A stretch of DNA of 64,000 nt from NCBI RefSeq assembly GCF_001412215.1, contig NZ_LLWP01000001.1, positions 62,001-126,000 of the forward strand, read 5' to 3'. The notes beneath the pieces were generated by a model that ran no database searches, had not been told where the DNA came from, and saw only the letters and a list, made by a program, of their open reading frames with translations. Positions 52,269 to 60,622 of this stretch are shown piece after piece. Each line of letters opens with the position of its first letter. Position 1 is the stretch's first letter. The translations under genes and the position numbers were made by a program. This DNA comes from Pedobacter sp. Hv1. GTDB lineage: Bacteria; Bacteroidota; Bacteroidia; Sphingobacteriales; Sphingobacteriaceae.

Positions 52269-52688
52269 ATGATCAGACAGATAGAAATACCAAGAAACGA
52301 ATTTATTGATACGTTGCCTGACCCGGGTAAAGTATCTGGTTTTGTTAGTCCTGCTGAAGATTACAAGCAACGACGGCTGCACATAGCCCAGCGTATTGTC
52401 AATGATCCGATAAATACTTTTTATTTTGAGGCAGATGATGATCAGATGAAATACTTTGGAATTAGGAAGGGGAGCATCATTGTTGTAGACAAATCGGTAA
52501 AGGTAAGGTCTGGGAATATTGTAGTATGTTGCGTTGATGATGAATGGCTTACAAGAAAACTTTGTGTCAGGAACTCTGGTACGTTTCTTTGCATTAATGA
52601 TTCAATGGGTGCATGTATAAATATAACGGGCAAGGATATTACAGTTTTTGGATCGGTAACATGGACTTGTTCACCCCATAATATTTAA
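52269..52688 (+). CDS. UmuD-like protein with apparently lost catalytic dyad
   Basis: 139 aa from the ATG at 52269. Clear S24/UmuD plan (GFVSPAEDY, FGIRKGSIIVVDKS, VRSGNIVVCCVDDEWLTRKL). At the nucleophile the usual GDSM reads DDQM, and the usual V-K-(K/R)-L base site reads T-R-K-L. So Ser and Lys both seem replaced and self-cleavage would be lost. It may act as a constitutive partner of UmuC. An upstream TTG reading is less likely. Confidence 0.8.
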   Translation: MIRQIEIPRNEFIDTLPDPGKVSGFVSPAEDYKQRRLHIAQRIVNDPINTFYFEADDDQMKYFGIRKGSIIVVDKSVKVRSGNIVVCCVDDEWLTRKLCVRNSGTFLCINDSMGACINITGKDITVFGSVTWTCSPHNI

Positions 52689-52691
52689 TAT

Positions 52692-53936
52692 ATGATTGCC
52701 CTTGCCGACTGCAATAATTTTTACGCAAGCTGTGAGCGTCTTTTCAGACCAAAATATATTGGTGTTCCTGTTGTTGTTTTAAGTAATAATGATGGATGCG
52801 TTATTGCTAGGAGCAATGAAGCAAAGGAGATTGGGATTGTTATGGGCGCCCCTTATTTTCAGATCAAGGATATCATAAAGGAAAATAATATTGCAGTTTT
52901 CAGCAGTCATTATACACTTTATGGCGATATAAGCGCCCGTGTAATGACCAATCTTGCAAGGTTTACCCCAGAAGTAGAAGTTTATAGTATTGATGAATGT
53001 TTCCTTAACCTAAAAGGATTTGATAATCTACAGGATTATGCAACTGAAATAAGAACCTCTGTAGTAACAAACACAGGTATACCTATAAGCCTGGGAGTTG
53101 CACCGACAAAAGTTTTGGCCAAGGTTGCGAATAAAAAGGCAAAAAAGGGTAATGGTGTAATGGTTCTTGATTCCGATGAAAAGATATCAAAAATACTAAT
53201 TGACTATCCGGTAGAGGACCTTTGGGGAATTGGTAGGCAATATGCAAACAAGCTTATCTCAATGGATATAAAGACTGCTGAGCAATTAAGGCAATTACCA
53301 ATTGATTGGGTCCAAAAGAATTTAACGATTGTTGGAGTAAGGATGTGGAGGGAATTATGGGGTGAAAGCTGCATACCTCTAAAGCTAAGTCTTGATCCCA
53401 AGAAGGGGATGTGTACTAGTAGGGCTTTCGGAAAAATGACAGGCGATTATGTCGAACTACAGGAAGCGACTGCAAGTTATGCCTCAAGACTTGCGATGAA
53501 GTTGAGAAGAGAAGCCAGGTGCGCTACCGTGTTGTCAGTTAGACTGCTTACAAATCGCTTCAATCCAAGCCATCCTCAATGCTATCCATCTATTACTGTT
53601 CCATTAGCTCATCCGGTAAACAATACAAATGATATAATAAAAGCTGCACTTTTTGGATTAAAAAAAATATATTTGAGAGGTTATTTGTTCCAAAAGGTTG
53701 AAGTGATGGCGACTGGATTGATACCTCAGAATGAGGTGCAGCTCAATATTTTTGACAAATTCGACGGTATTAAATACGATAAGCTAAGTCAGATAATGGA
53801 TAAGGTAAACATGCATTTTGGTGCTGGTACCATTAAGATTGCCACTGAAGGGACAAAACAAAGATGGACATTGAGGCGAGACTTCCTCAGCCCAGAATAT
53901 ACGACCAATTGGGATGATATCATAAAAACTAAATAG
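52692..53936 (+). CDS. umuC: Y-family DNA polymerase (UmuC-like)
   Basis: 414 aa. IALADCNNFYASCERLF carries the first metal Asp and the steric gate region, YSIDECFLNL the Asp-Glu pair; IPISLGVAPTKVLAKVANK is typical. Translesion polymerase subunit, four bases after the UmuD-like gene. It would support phage or host survival under DNA damage. Confidence 0.95.
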   Translation: MIALADCNNFYASCERLFRPKYIGVPVVVLSNNDGCVIARSNEAKEIGIVMGAPYFQIKDIIKENNIAVFSSHYTLYGDISARVMTNLARFTPEVEVYSIDECFLNLKGFDNLQDYATEIRTSVVTNTGIPISLGVAPTKVLAKVANKKAKKGNGVMVLDSDEKISKILIDYPVEDLWGIGRQYANKLISMDIKTAEQLRQLPIDWVQKNLTIVGVRMWRELWGESCIPLKLSLDPKKGMCTSRAFGKMTGDYVELQEATASYASRLAMKLRREARCATVLSVRLLTNRFNPSHPQCYPSITVPLAHPVNNTNDIIKAALFGLKKIYLRGYLFQKVEVMATGLIPQNEVQLNIFDKFDGIKYDKLSQIMDKVNMHFGAGTIKIATEGTKQRWTLRRDFLSPEYTTNWDDIIKTK

Positions 53937-53938
53937 TT

Positions 53939-54634
53939 ATGTGTGTTAGATATACACTTTCTGCTGATGATAAGGAGATTTTAAATGCACATCCATTAAA
54001 GCTGGTTGGTGAATGGGAACCTCACTTTAATCTGGCCCCAACGTTAAAAGGATTAGTTATTACATCAGATGAACCTGAAATAATCCAACACATGAGGTTT
54101 GGAATTGTGCCTTATTGGGCAGAAAGTCTTGCATTGACCTATGATACATGGAATATAAGAAGCGAAGATGTCCTAACATCTAGGATGTACAGACCATTAA
54201 TTGTAAACCATAAAACCTGCCTTATTATTGCTGATGGATTTTATGAATGGTTCAATGCAAAGCCTGAAAAGTTACCATGGTGGTTTACCACAAAAAGAAA
54301 GACTTTCTGTTTTGCTGGACTTTGGAGTGAATGGAAAGATCCTGAGACAAATGAAAAACATCGTTCTTATGGAATTATGACAACTGTGGCTAACAAAATG
54401 CTTGCCGAGATACATTATGAAAAACCAAGAATGCCAGTTATTCTACCAAGGAATAGAGAGAAGATGTGGATAGATAAAAACATATCTCCTGCACAACTGT
54501 TAACTTTGTGTGTTCCATATCCTGATTCAGAAATGAAAAAGACTAGGGTCAGTATTAGGGTAAATAGAGTGGACAGAACTGATAAACCAAATAACGATAT
54601 CGGTCTAATAATGCCATTAAATACAGATGAATAA
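53939..54634 (+). CDS. SRAP-family protein (HMCES/YedK-like)
   Basis: 231 aa. Cys2 after Met (MCVRYTL) is the residue that crosslinks to abasic sites; NIRSEDV, IADGFYEW and ARMPVIL-like PRMPVILP complete the family signature. Protects abasic single-stranded DNA. Follows UmuC by two bases, so it belongs to the SOS cassette. Confidence 0.93.
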   Translation: MCVRYTLSADDKEILNAHPLKLVGEWEPHFNLAPTLKGLVITSDEPEIIQHMRFGIVPYWAESLALTYDTWNIRSEDVLTSRMYRPLIVNHKTCLIIADGFYEWFNAKPEKLPWWFTTKRKTFCFAGLWSEWKDPETNEKHRSYGIMTTVANKMLAEIHYEKPRMPVILPRNREKMWIDKNISPAQLLTLCVPYPDSEMKKTRVSIRVNRVDRTDKPNNDIGLIMPLNTDE

Positions 54635-54644
54635 AAAATAATTT

Positions 54645-54857
54645 ATGGAATCATTCGAAATAGAACTATTAGGGAAAGTAATCACAGTTAGGCCGCTGGA
54701 TTCAGAGGATTATGAAGTTTTTGAAGATGGCCAATATTTAGGAGTAATTACCCCTATATTGGGTGATAATGGTATTACCTGGAGTACACACTCAGAAAAA
54801 ATAGCTAATGATTATGCGCAGCAGATTGGTGAGCTGATTGAGGAACATGATATGTAG
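54645..54857 (+). CDS. Small hypothetical protein
   Basis: 70 aa, acidic, probable beta-beta-alpha (YEVFEDGQYLGVITPI, then a helix). Last gene of the rightward SOS cassette. Convergent with the next two genes, with only six bases between them. Confidence 0.6.
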   Translation: MESFEIELLGKVITVRPLDSEDYEVFEDGQYLGVITPILGDNGITWSTHSEKIANDYAQQIGELIEEHDM

Positions 54858-54863
54858 TTAGCA

Positions 54864-55217
54864 CTATTTCTTTGACTGATAATTTTTGTATTCATCAAGG
54901 GTAACAAATCTTTCAGGCCCCATTGCGATAAATTTATGGTCTTCAGAATTCGGGTTAATTAGCCTAATCTGGCAATTATGGTATTCGTCACCATCAAGAA
55001 TAAATACAAATCTAACTCGTTCTTTTGGATGATCAATTTCAGGTAATCCATCAAGTACAGAATATAAATTATCTGCGATAAATTTAACATCTTCTCCAAT
55101 AGGCAATGTGAAGATGATTTCATCTAGGTCTAAACGACTAATCGAAATCGACCATCCTCTGTTACCGTAGATAGGTTTTAGATTCTCAATTAACTGAAAT
55201 TTATATGCGTGTTCCAT
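54864..55217 (-). CDS. Hypothetical protein (prophage right arm)
   Basis: 117 aa; RVRFVFILDGDEYHNCQIRL is beta-rich. Its start directly follows the stop of the gene upstream (55218). No family recognised. Confidence 0.6.
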   Translation of the reverse strand: MEHAYKFQLIENLKPIYGNRGWSISISRLDLDEIIFTLPIGEDVKFIADNLYSVLDGLPEIDHPKERVRFVFILDGDEYHNCQIRLINPNSEDHKFIAMGPERFVTLDEYKNYQSKK

Positions 55218-55427
55218 TTATAAATTAGACTCAATAAGCAACTTAAAAGCAAATAAACGGTCCCAAATCGGTTTGCTGGATAAAGCATTTGGGTTTGCCC
55301 TAAGAGGTATAAAATGGCTTTCTAGGAATTTGTCAACATCGGTAATCGTAGTGCCAGGTAAAAGCATTATAGGAGTAGCTGGTAGCTCTACATTTTTAAA
55401 CCAGTTTTCAAGTTCTTGGATAGTCAT
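55218..55427 (-). CDS. Small protein, DUF6965-like
   Basis: 69 aa. IQELENWFKNVELPATPIML with later DVDKFLESHFIPLRANP and P-WDRLF matches a small domain found in Bacteroidetes mobile elements (DUF6965-like), function unknown. First gene of a minus-strand pair downstream of the integrase. Confidence 0.6.
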   Translation of the reverse strand: MTIQELENWFKNVELPATPIMLLPGTTITDVDKFLESHFIPLRANPNALSSKPIWDRLFAFKLLIESNL

Positions 55428-55458
55428 TCTGCAAATTTAATCTTTATTATATGGTTGG

Positions 55459-56697
55459 TTAATTAAATTTCAGGTCCTCTGGGTTATAAACCTTATTCAA
55501 ACTGATATCAAAGCCACGCATATATTTTTCAGTTTCGGTAAGACTTGAGTGCCTACAGATATGTTGTATCTCATAAGGACTGGTTTTCTTCATCATTTCA
55601 TGGATTACCCTAGTGTGTTTCCAACTATAGATTGTGTATTCTTCCGGTAGGTTATTGGTATCCTTGATCTCCTTATAAATTCTGGCCAGTGAGTTTTTAC
55701 CAGCCATTTTAATCGAAGGCTTCCCTCCAGACCCAAAGATATACCACTCTCCAGGTAGTTGTTTGATGTTCATGGATTCCACTATTTTTTCGAAATCAGG
55801 GGTAAAGTCCCTAAAAGCCTCACGTCCATTCTTTGTGATCTCCTTTCTGAAGCGCACACGCTTTAGGTTAAAGTCAATGTCCGCCACCTTCATCTTTAAT
55901 AGTTCTTGTTGGCTCCTGACACATAGGTGGTAGGTAAACGCACAAGCATTATAAAGGAGGTTTTCGCCAGTATCTAACATATATTTCTTTAGTGGTGTCG
56001 CTATTTCCTTTGGATACCATTTATGAATTCCAACAATGGCCCTTACTTTATCAATCTTGCCAGATGCAGGGTTCTTAACGATGTATTCTTCTTTTTCGAA
56101 CCAGTTGAATACCGTCATGATAAGTTCAACATGGCTATTGTAGGTAGTTGGGCCCCACTCCCTATCCTTTTTTGTAAATAGCAGCGCATCTGCAATATGC
56201 TGTCGCTTTATCTCGCTTACCTTCAGGTGTAAAAGTTGTTTTTCTGTAAGGAATTTAGTGAACCACTTTATAACGCCCCTATGGGTAGAAAGAGAATTTG
56301 TATTATTAATACGCTCTATCCTACTATCCATGTAAAGATCCAACGCCTTAATGATATTGGTATTGCCTTTTAATTTCTCATCCGCTTCAACAACGGCCTT
56401 TTCAATTTTCAACTCTACGGCCTTGATTTCTGCTTTGATAGAGTTAAGTTCGTTAAGTTCGGCTTCAAAAGGATTATAAAAAGAATGTTTCAGTACATAC
56501 TCCCATACCTTAAGCCTAAGTTTAGCGTACTTTAACCGTTCATCGCCCTTAAATCGGTTGATGTTGTCGTACTTCTTGATCCGTATCCTTTTTCGGGGAT
56601 GGTTATTCCATAAGGGGAATGGCACATCATGGTTCCACCAGATATACCATTTTGTAGGATTATCTGTGTTCAACTGCGGTTTAGAGGGTGGCTGCAT
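55459..56697 (-). CDS. Tyrosine recombinase (prophage integrase)
   Basis: 412 aa from the ATG at 56697 (MQPPSKPQLN). N-terminal core-binding SAM-like domain (STHRGVIKWFTKFL), catalytic domain with Arg in CVRSQQELLK, Lys in RKEITKNG, the His-x-x-Arg site read as SWKHTRV (Lys where Arg is usual), RHSSLTETEKYMRGF with His and the nucleophile Tyr. The reading frame continues upstream, without stop, through the prophage end, the att core and antisense tRNA; only in the excised circle would it reach a phage-own ATG. Confidence 0.93.
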   Translation of the reverse strand: MQPPSKPQLNTDNPTKWYIWWNHDVPFPLWNNHPRKRIRIKKYDNINRFKGDERLKYAKLRLKVWEYVLKHSFYNPFEAELNELNSIKAEIKAVELKIEKAVVEADEKLKGNTNIIKALDLYMDSRIERINNTNSLSTHRGVIKWFTKFLTEKQLLHLKVSEIKRQHIADALLFTKKDREWGPTTYNSHVELIMTVFNWFEKEEYIVKNPASGKIDKVRAIVGIHKWYPKEIATPLKKYMLDTGENLLYNACAFTYHLCVRSQQELLKMKVADIDFNLKRVRFRKEITKNGREAFRDFTPDFEKIVESMNIKQLPGEWYIFGSGGKPSIKMAGKNSLARIYKEIKDTNNLPEEYTIYSWKHTRVIHEMMKKTSPYEIQHICRHSSLTETEKYMRGFDISLNKVYNPEDLKFN

Positions 56698-56717
56698 TTT
56701 AGATATCGCTTTTTTAA

Positions 56718-56737
56718 TTGTGTCCCCGTTGTGTCCC
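56718..56737 (+). other. Candidate integrase arm sites (right)
   Basis: TTGTGTCCC twice, at 56718-56726 and 56729-56737, 11 bp apart, matching the copy near the left end. They lie in the start region of the integrase gene, so binding could also repress it. Confidence 0.4.
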
Positions 56738-56743
56738 TTTATG

Positions 56744-56771
56744 AAAAAAGCAGCCCCTAAGGACTGCTTTT
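56744..56771 (-). terminator. Terminator for the tRNA-His transcript supplied by the prophage
   Basis: AAAAGCAG and CTGCTTTT pair (complement strands 56746-56753, 56764-56771), with T6 on the minus strand after the stem. Replaces the original terminator that insertion moved to 10588-10627. Confidence 0.75.
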
Positions 56772-56776
56772 CATCT

Positions 56777-56793
56777 ACGGGTGGCTGATGGGG
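56777..56793 (+). other. attR of the prophage (17-bp core)
   Basis: ACGGGTGGCTGATGGGG, identical to the left copy; covers the last 14 bases of tRNA-His and three bases beyond, so the tRNA remains intact after insertion. Confidence 0.88.
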
Positions 56794-56854
56794 CTCGAAC
56801 CCACGACCCTCGGCACCACAAACCAATACTCTAACCAACTGAGCTACAACCACC
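56780..56854 (-). tRNA. tRNA-His (GTG)
   Basis: Complete cloverleaf on the minus strand: acceptor GTGGTTG/CAGCCAC, D arm GCTCAGTTGGTTAGAG(T), anticodon arm TTGGT-TTGTGGT-GCCGA with anticodon GTG, T arm GTGGG-TTCGAGC-CCCAT. An extra 5' G (56854) opposite discriminator C (56780) is the tRNA-His identity element. CCA is not encoded. It is the prophage integration target. Confidence 0.95.
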
Positions 56855-57026
56855 GTATTTTTTAGTGTCACAAAAGTACGATTTTTCTATTTCCCTGCAA
56901 ATATTTTTATCATTTCTCTATTAAAAACACTTAATCGTTTAACTTACAATAGATTTAATAAAAAATTAACTCATTTTAAATGCAACTTTGTGTATTTAAT
57001 ATTTTATTATTTAACTTGCACGTGGA

Positions 57027-57084
57027 TGGGGACTTTGTTTGAACTCATGTCAAGCCAGAGCAGACCCTCTCCGTTAAGCTAAAA
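57027..57084 (-). other. Degenerate tRNA-like sequence
   Basis: The minus strand reads AGCTTAACGGAGAG (D-arm-like), GTCTGCTCTGGC, then GAGTTCAAAC and AAGTCCCCA (T-loop- and acceptor-like). The 5' acceptor strand does not pair and the anticodon arm is incomplete, so it is at most a tRNA relic, perhaps left by an earlier integration. Confidence 0.25.
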
Positions 57085-57145
57085 TCGGCCTTGGCCTGTT
57101 CGGCAGGCAGCAATTAGCCTTACCAACCATTTTAATAGAACAGGA

Positions 57146-57208
57146 CGCAGCCGTGGCTTTTTTGCCTACTTTTTCAGCTACTGGAAAAAGTAGGACCCGC
57201 GGTAGCGA
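57146..57208. repeat. Long bipartite inverted repeat
   Basis: CCTACTTTTTC (57165-57175) and GAAAAAGTAGG (57184-57194) pair perfectly around an 8-nt loop, with a further GC-rich partial pairing outside (CGCAGCCG against CGGTAGCG). It lies in the 415-bp gap between tRNA-His and the protease gene. May be a mobile palindromic repeat or a bidirectional terminator. The rest of 56855-57269 shows nothing else besides the tRNA-like piece. Confidence 0.5.
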
Positions 57209-57269
57209 AGAAGTTTTATTTAAAATAATATAAAACCTATTTTTACAATCAGATAACAACCTAAAACTA

Positions 57270-60200
57270 ATGAAGAAACTATTGACACTATCGCTCGGTC
57301 TTCTATTGCACACCACCATCATGGCGCAAGAAAAACCGCAATGGATGCGATACCCAACTATTTCGCCCGATGGTACCACCATTGCCTTTACCTATAAAGG
57401 CGATTTGTACCGTGTAGCCAGCACTGGTGGCAATGCACAGCAACTCACCTACCACGAAGCGCACGATTACATGCCGCAATGGAGCAAAGACGGTAAACAG
57501 ATTGCTTTCGCCTCAGACCGATATGGCAATTTCGATATTTTTGTGATGGATGCCAATGGTGGTCCGGCCAAACGCCTCACCTACCACTCTACCAATGAAG
57601 TTCCATTTAGTTTTTCGGCAGATAACAAATCGGTTATTTTTGGCGGAGTGAGACAAGATGCGGTTAACCACCGTCAATTCCCTACAGGCTCACAACCAGA
57701 ACTTTATAGCGTACCTGTTAATGGTGGCGGTATCACTCAAGTGTTTACCATCCCAGCCGAAGCCGTGCAAAGCAGTAAAGATGGCAATACCATGCTCTAC
57801 CATGATAAAAAAGGTGGAGAAAACGAATGGCGCAAACACCACAAATCGGCCATTGCCCGCAACATTTGGCTGTACGATAAAAAAACAGACAAACATACCC
57901 AACTTACCAGCTTTTATGGCGAGAACAGAAATCCTGTTTTTACAGATAATGAGCAAAGCATGTATTATTTAAGCGAGGAAAGTGGCAATTTCAATATCCA
58001 CAAAATGCCTTTAAAAGAAAAGGCGAAGAGCGAACAAATTACCAAATTCAAAACCTTCCCGGTTCGCTTTTTGAGTGCCTCCAACAATGGCACTTTGTCT
58101 TTCGGTTACGATGGCGAATTGTACACGCTTAAACCAGGAGCCAGTCCACAAAAACTGAATGTGGTGATCAATACCCAAGAAAAATCGAACAACGATGCTT
58201 TTGTCACCATTAATGGTGGGGTAAGAGAAATGTCGATATCGCCCGATGGCAAAGAAGTAGCCTTTATTGCCCGTGGTGAAGTATTCATTACTTCGGTAGA
58301 TGGCAAAATGACCAAAAGGTTAACCAATACACCTGCGCAAGAACGTTTCGTAGAATTTGCTCCCGATGGCAAATCGGTAGTGTACGCCAGTGAACGTGAG
58401 GGCAAATGGCGCATTTACGAAACCAGAAAAGTGCGCAAGGAAGAACCTTACTTTTTCGCAGCTACCCTATTGGAAGAAAAACCAGTAGTGAGCAACAATA
58501 ACGACAATTATATGCCAACGCTATCGCCAGATGGCAAAAAGATAGCTTTTATAGAGAACCGCCGTACTTTAAAGGTAATGGAACTGGGCAATAAACAAAC
58601 GGTAACCTTGTTAACGCCTGATCAGCTTTTTTACATGCAAGATGGCGACCAATATTTTACCTGGAGCCCAGATAGCAAATGGTTATTGGCTACGTACAAA
58701 CCTACCATGTCTAACGGTGAGGTAGTTTTACTAGATGCCAATGGCAAAGAACCTATGAAGAACTTAACCAAAAGTGGTTATGGTGATGGGAATGCCAAAT
58801 GGGTAAATGGCGGCAAACAATTGATCTGGTTTAGCAATAGAGACGGAATGAAAGCGCATGCCAACAGTGGTTCTTCGCAAAGAGATGTGTACAGTATGTT
58901 TTTAACCAAAGACAGCTGGGATCGTTTTAACCTCAGCAAAGATGATTTCGCCCTATTAAAAGATGTAGAAGCTGCAGAGAAAAAAGCCAAAGACGAAGCG
59001 GCTAAAAAGGAGGTTAAAGATCCGAAAGCTAAACCTGTAAAACCAGATTCGACCGTTGTATTCGATTGGGATGGATTGGACAACAGAAAATCGAGATTGA
59101 CCATCCATTCTTCTTCTTTAAGTGATGCAGCCTTGTCAAAAGATGGGGAAAAGCTATATTATTTGGCCAGTTTCGAAAAAGGCACCAATTTATGGAGCAC
59201 CAATTTACGTACCAAAGAAACCAAAATGGAAATTCCTTTAGATGGTATGGGTGGCAGCTTGGTATGGGATAAGGCACAGAAAAATCTCTACTTATTGAGT
59301 GGTGGCCGTATTGCCAAAATCAATACAGACAACAACAAACGCGACCAGATCAATATTGAAGGCGAAGTACAAATAGATGGCGCAGCCGAAAGAGCTTACA
59401 TGTTTGAGCACGTGTGGTTACGCAATAAAGGGATGTTCTATACACCAGATATGCACGGTGCAGATTGGGATGCCCTAAAGCCAGCCTATGCCAAATACTT
59501 ACCACATATTGGCAATAGCTACGAATTTGCCGAAATGCTTTCTGAGTTATTGGGCGAATTGAACGTATCGCACTCTGGTGCCCGTTACAGCAGAAGTATT
59601 CCAAATGCAGATGCTACGGCATCATTGGGCATCATTGCCAGCTACAAACATCAAGGTGATGGCATCTTGATCGATGAAATCCTCTCTGGTGGTCCATTAG
59701 ACAGAGCGAACATGAAGGTAAAAGCTGGAATGATCATCGAAAAAATTGATGGACAATTGATTGAAGCCAACCAAGATGTAGCTAAATACTTGAACCGAAA
59801 AGCAGACCAGTTTACTTTAATTGAAGTTATAGACCCAAAAACCAAAGAAAGACAGCAGGTAACCATTAAACCGATTAGTTTGGGTGCCGAAAACCAATTG
59901 TTGTACAAACGTTGGGTTAAAATTAACCAAGCTGAAGTAGATAGTTTAAGTAAAGGACAATTGGGTTATGTACATATTCCGGGCATGAGCGATGGTCCTT
60001 ACCGCAGCGTTTATGAAGAAATGATGGGTAAATTTTCTGATCGCAAAGCCGTAATCGTTGATACCCGTTTCAATGGTGGTGGCGATTTAGTATCTGATTT
60101 AGCGATGTTCTTTACTGGTCAGAAATTCTTAGATTATGCCACTGCACAACGTTCGGTAGGTTTTGAGCCAACCTTTAGATGGACCAAGCCAACTTTGGCC

Positions 60201-60506
60201 ATGTTTAACGAAGCCAATTATAGCGACGGACATTGTTTCTCTTGTGGTTATACAGATCTGGGCATTGGAAAAACAGTAGGCATGCCAGTACCGGGTACTT
60301 GTAGTTTTGCAGGTTGGGAAGGTTTACCTGATGGCACCACTTGGGGTTCTGTACCCATCAGCGCCAAAAATAAAGCTGGACAATGGTTAGAGAACAACGA
60401 AACCAAACCAGATATCCAAGTTAAAAATATGCCTGGCCAAATTGACAATGGAAAAGACCAACAATTACAGGTGGCCATTGCCGAATTACTGAAAACAGTA
60501 AAATAA
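57270..60506 (+). CDS. Tricorn-like S41-family peptidase with beta-propeller
   Basis: 1078 aa. Signal peptide (MKKLLTLSLGLLLHTTIMAQ), a long WD40/PD40-type propeller with repeated SPDG / SPDGK-F blocks (to about residue 690), a linker rich in Lys/Glu/Ala (about 565-600), a tricorn-type helical domain, the SH pair in LGELNVSHSG, a PDZ domain (about 795-880) and the S41 core (VDTRFNGGGDLVSDL). It degrades peptides in the periplasm. Host gene; codon composition is more GC-rich than the prophage. Confidence 0.93.
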   Translation: MKKLLTLSLGLLLHTTIMAQEKPQWMRYPTISPDGTTIAFTYKGDLYRVASTGGNAQQLTYHEAHDYMPQWSKDGKQIAFASDRYGNFDIFVMDANGGPAKRLTYHSTNEVPFSFSADNKSVIFGGVRQDAVNHRQFPTGSQPELYSVPVNGGGITQVFTIPAEAVQSSKDGNTMLYHDKKGGENEWRKHHKSAIARNIWLYDKKTDKHTQLTSFYGENRNPVFTDNEQSMYYLSEESGNFNIHKMPLKEKAKSEQITKFKTFPVRFLSASNNGTLSFGYDGELYTLKPGASPQKLNVVINTQEKSNNDAFVTINGGVREMSISPDGKEVAFIARGEVFITSVDGKMTKRLTNTPAQERFVEFAPDGKSVVYASEREGKWRIYETRKVRKEEPYFFAATLLEEKPVVSNNNDNYMPTLSPDGKKIAFIENRRTLKVMELGNKQTVTLLTPDQLFYMQDGDQYFTWSPDSKWLLATYKPTMSNGEVVLLDANGKEPMKNLTKSGYGDGNAKWVNGGKQLIWFSNRDGMKAHANSGSSQRDVYSMFLTKDSWDRFNLSKDDFALLKDVEAAEKKAKDEAAKKEVKDPKAKPVKPDSTVVFDWDGLDNRKSRLTIHSSSLSDAALSKDGEKLYYLASFEKGTNLWSTNLRTKETKMEIPLDGMGGSLVWDKAQKNLYLLSGGRIAKINTDNNKRDQINIEGEVQIDGAAERAYMFEHVWLRNKGMFYTPDMHGADWDALKPAYAKYLPHIGNSYEFAEMLSELLGELNVSHSGARYSRSIPNADATASLGIIASYKHQGDGILIDEILSGGPLDRANMKVKAGMIIEKIDGQLIEANQDVAKYLNRKADQFTLIEVIDPKTKERQQVTIKPISLGAENQLLYKRWVKINQAEVDSLSKGQLGYVHIPGMSDGPYRSVYEEMMGKFSDRKAVIVDTRFNGGGDLVSDLAMFFTGQKFLDYATAQRSVGFEPTFRWTKPTLAMFNEANYSDGHCFSCGYTDLGIGKTVGMPVPGTCSFAGWEGLPDGTTWGSVPISAKNKAGQWLENNETKPDIQVKNMPGQIDNGKDQQLQVAIAELLKTVK

Positions 60507-60528
60507 GTCAAATTGATACACTAAAAGA

Positions 60529-60559
60529 AAAGCCCGAATCTTCAAAATTCGGGCTTTTT
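60529..60559 (+). terminator. Intrinsic terminator after the protease gene
   Basis: AGCCCGAAT (60531-60539) and ATTCGGGCT (60547-60555) pair perfectly, followed by T5. Confidence 0.92.
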
Positions 60560-60622
60560 GGTTTGATCTTTTCCACATCGCTATGCGAGTATGGTCAATA
60601 AAACTTAGCTTTGCCAGCAGTT

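Larger units (their letters stand above)
10631..56793. mobile_element. Complete-looking myovirus-type prophage at tRNA-His
   Basis: About 46 kb between exact 17-bp direct repeats. Contents in order: lysogeny operon, early regulators, replication, DGR, small genes, packaging, head, P2-like contractile tail, lysis, SOS cassette and tyrosine integrase beside the tRNA. The large structural and packaging genes are intact; no tail or head gene of the expected set is obviously broken. Capsid is Mu gpT-like, terminase lambda gpA-like, tail P2-like. Confidence 0.93.

Noticed and set aside
54864..55427. Toxin-antitoxin pair
   Set aside because: Two adjacent small genes, but neither shows a known toxin or antitoxin signature and one is DUF6965-like.
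56697..56871. Longer integrase frame starting at a GTG (56871) upstream of tRNA-His
   Set aside because: It would translate the tRNA gene and att core; the ATG at 56697 begins the normal protein. Only the circle-form fusion is kept as a hypothesis.
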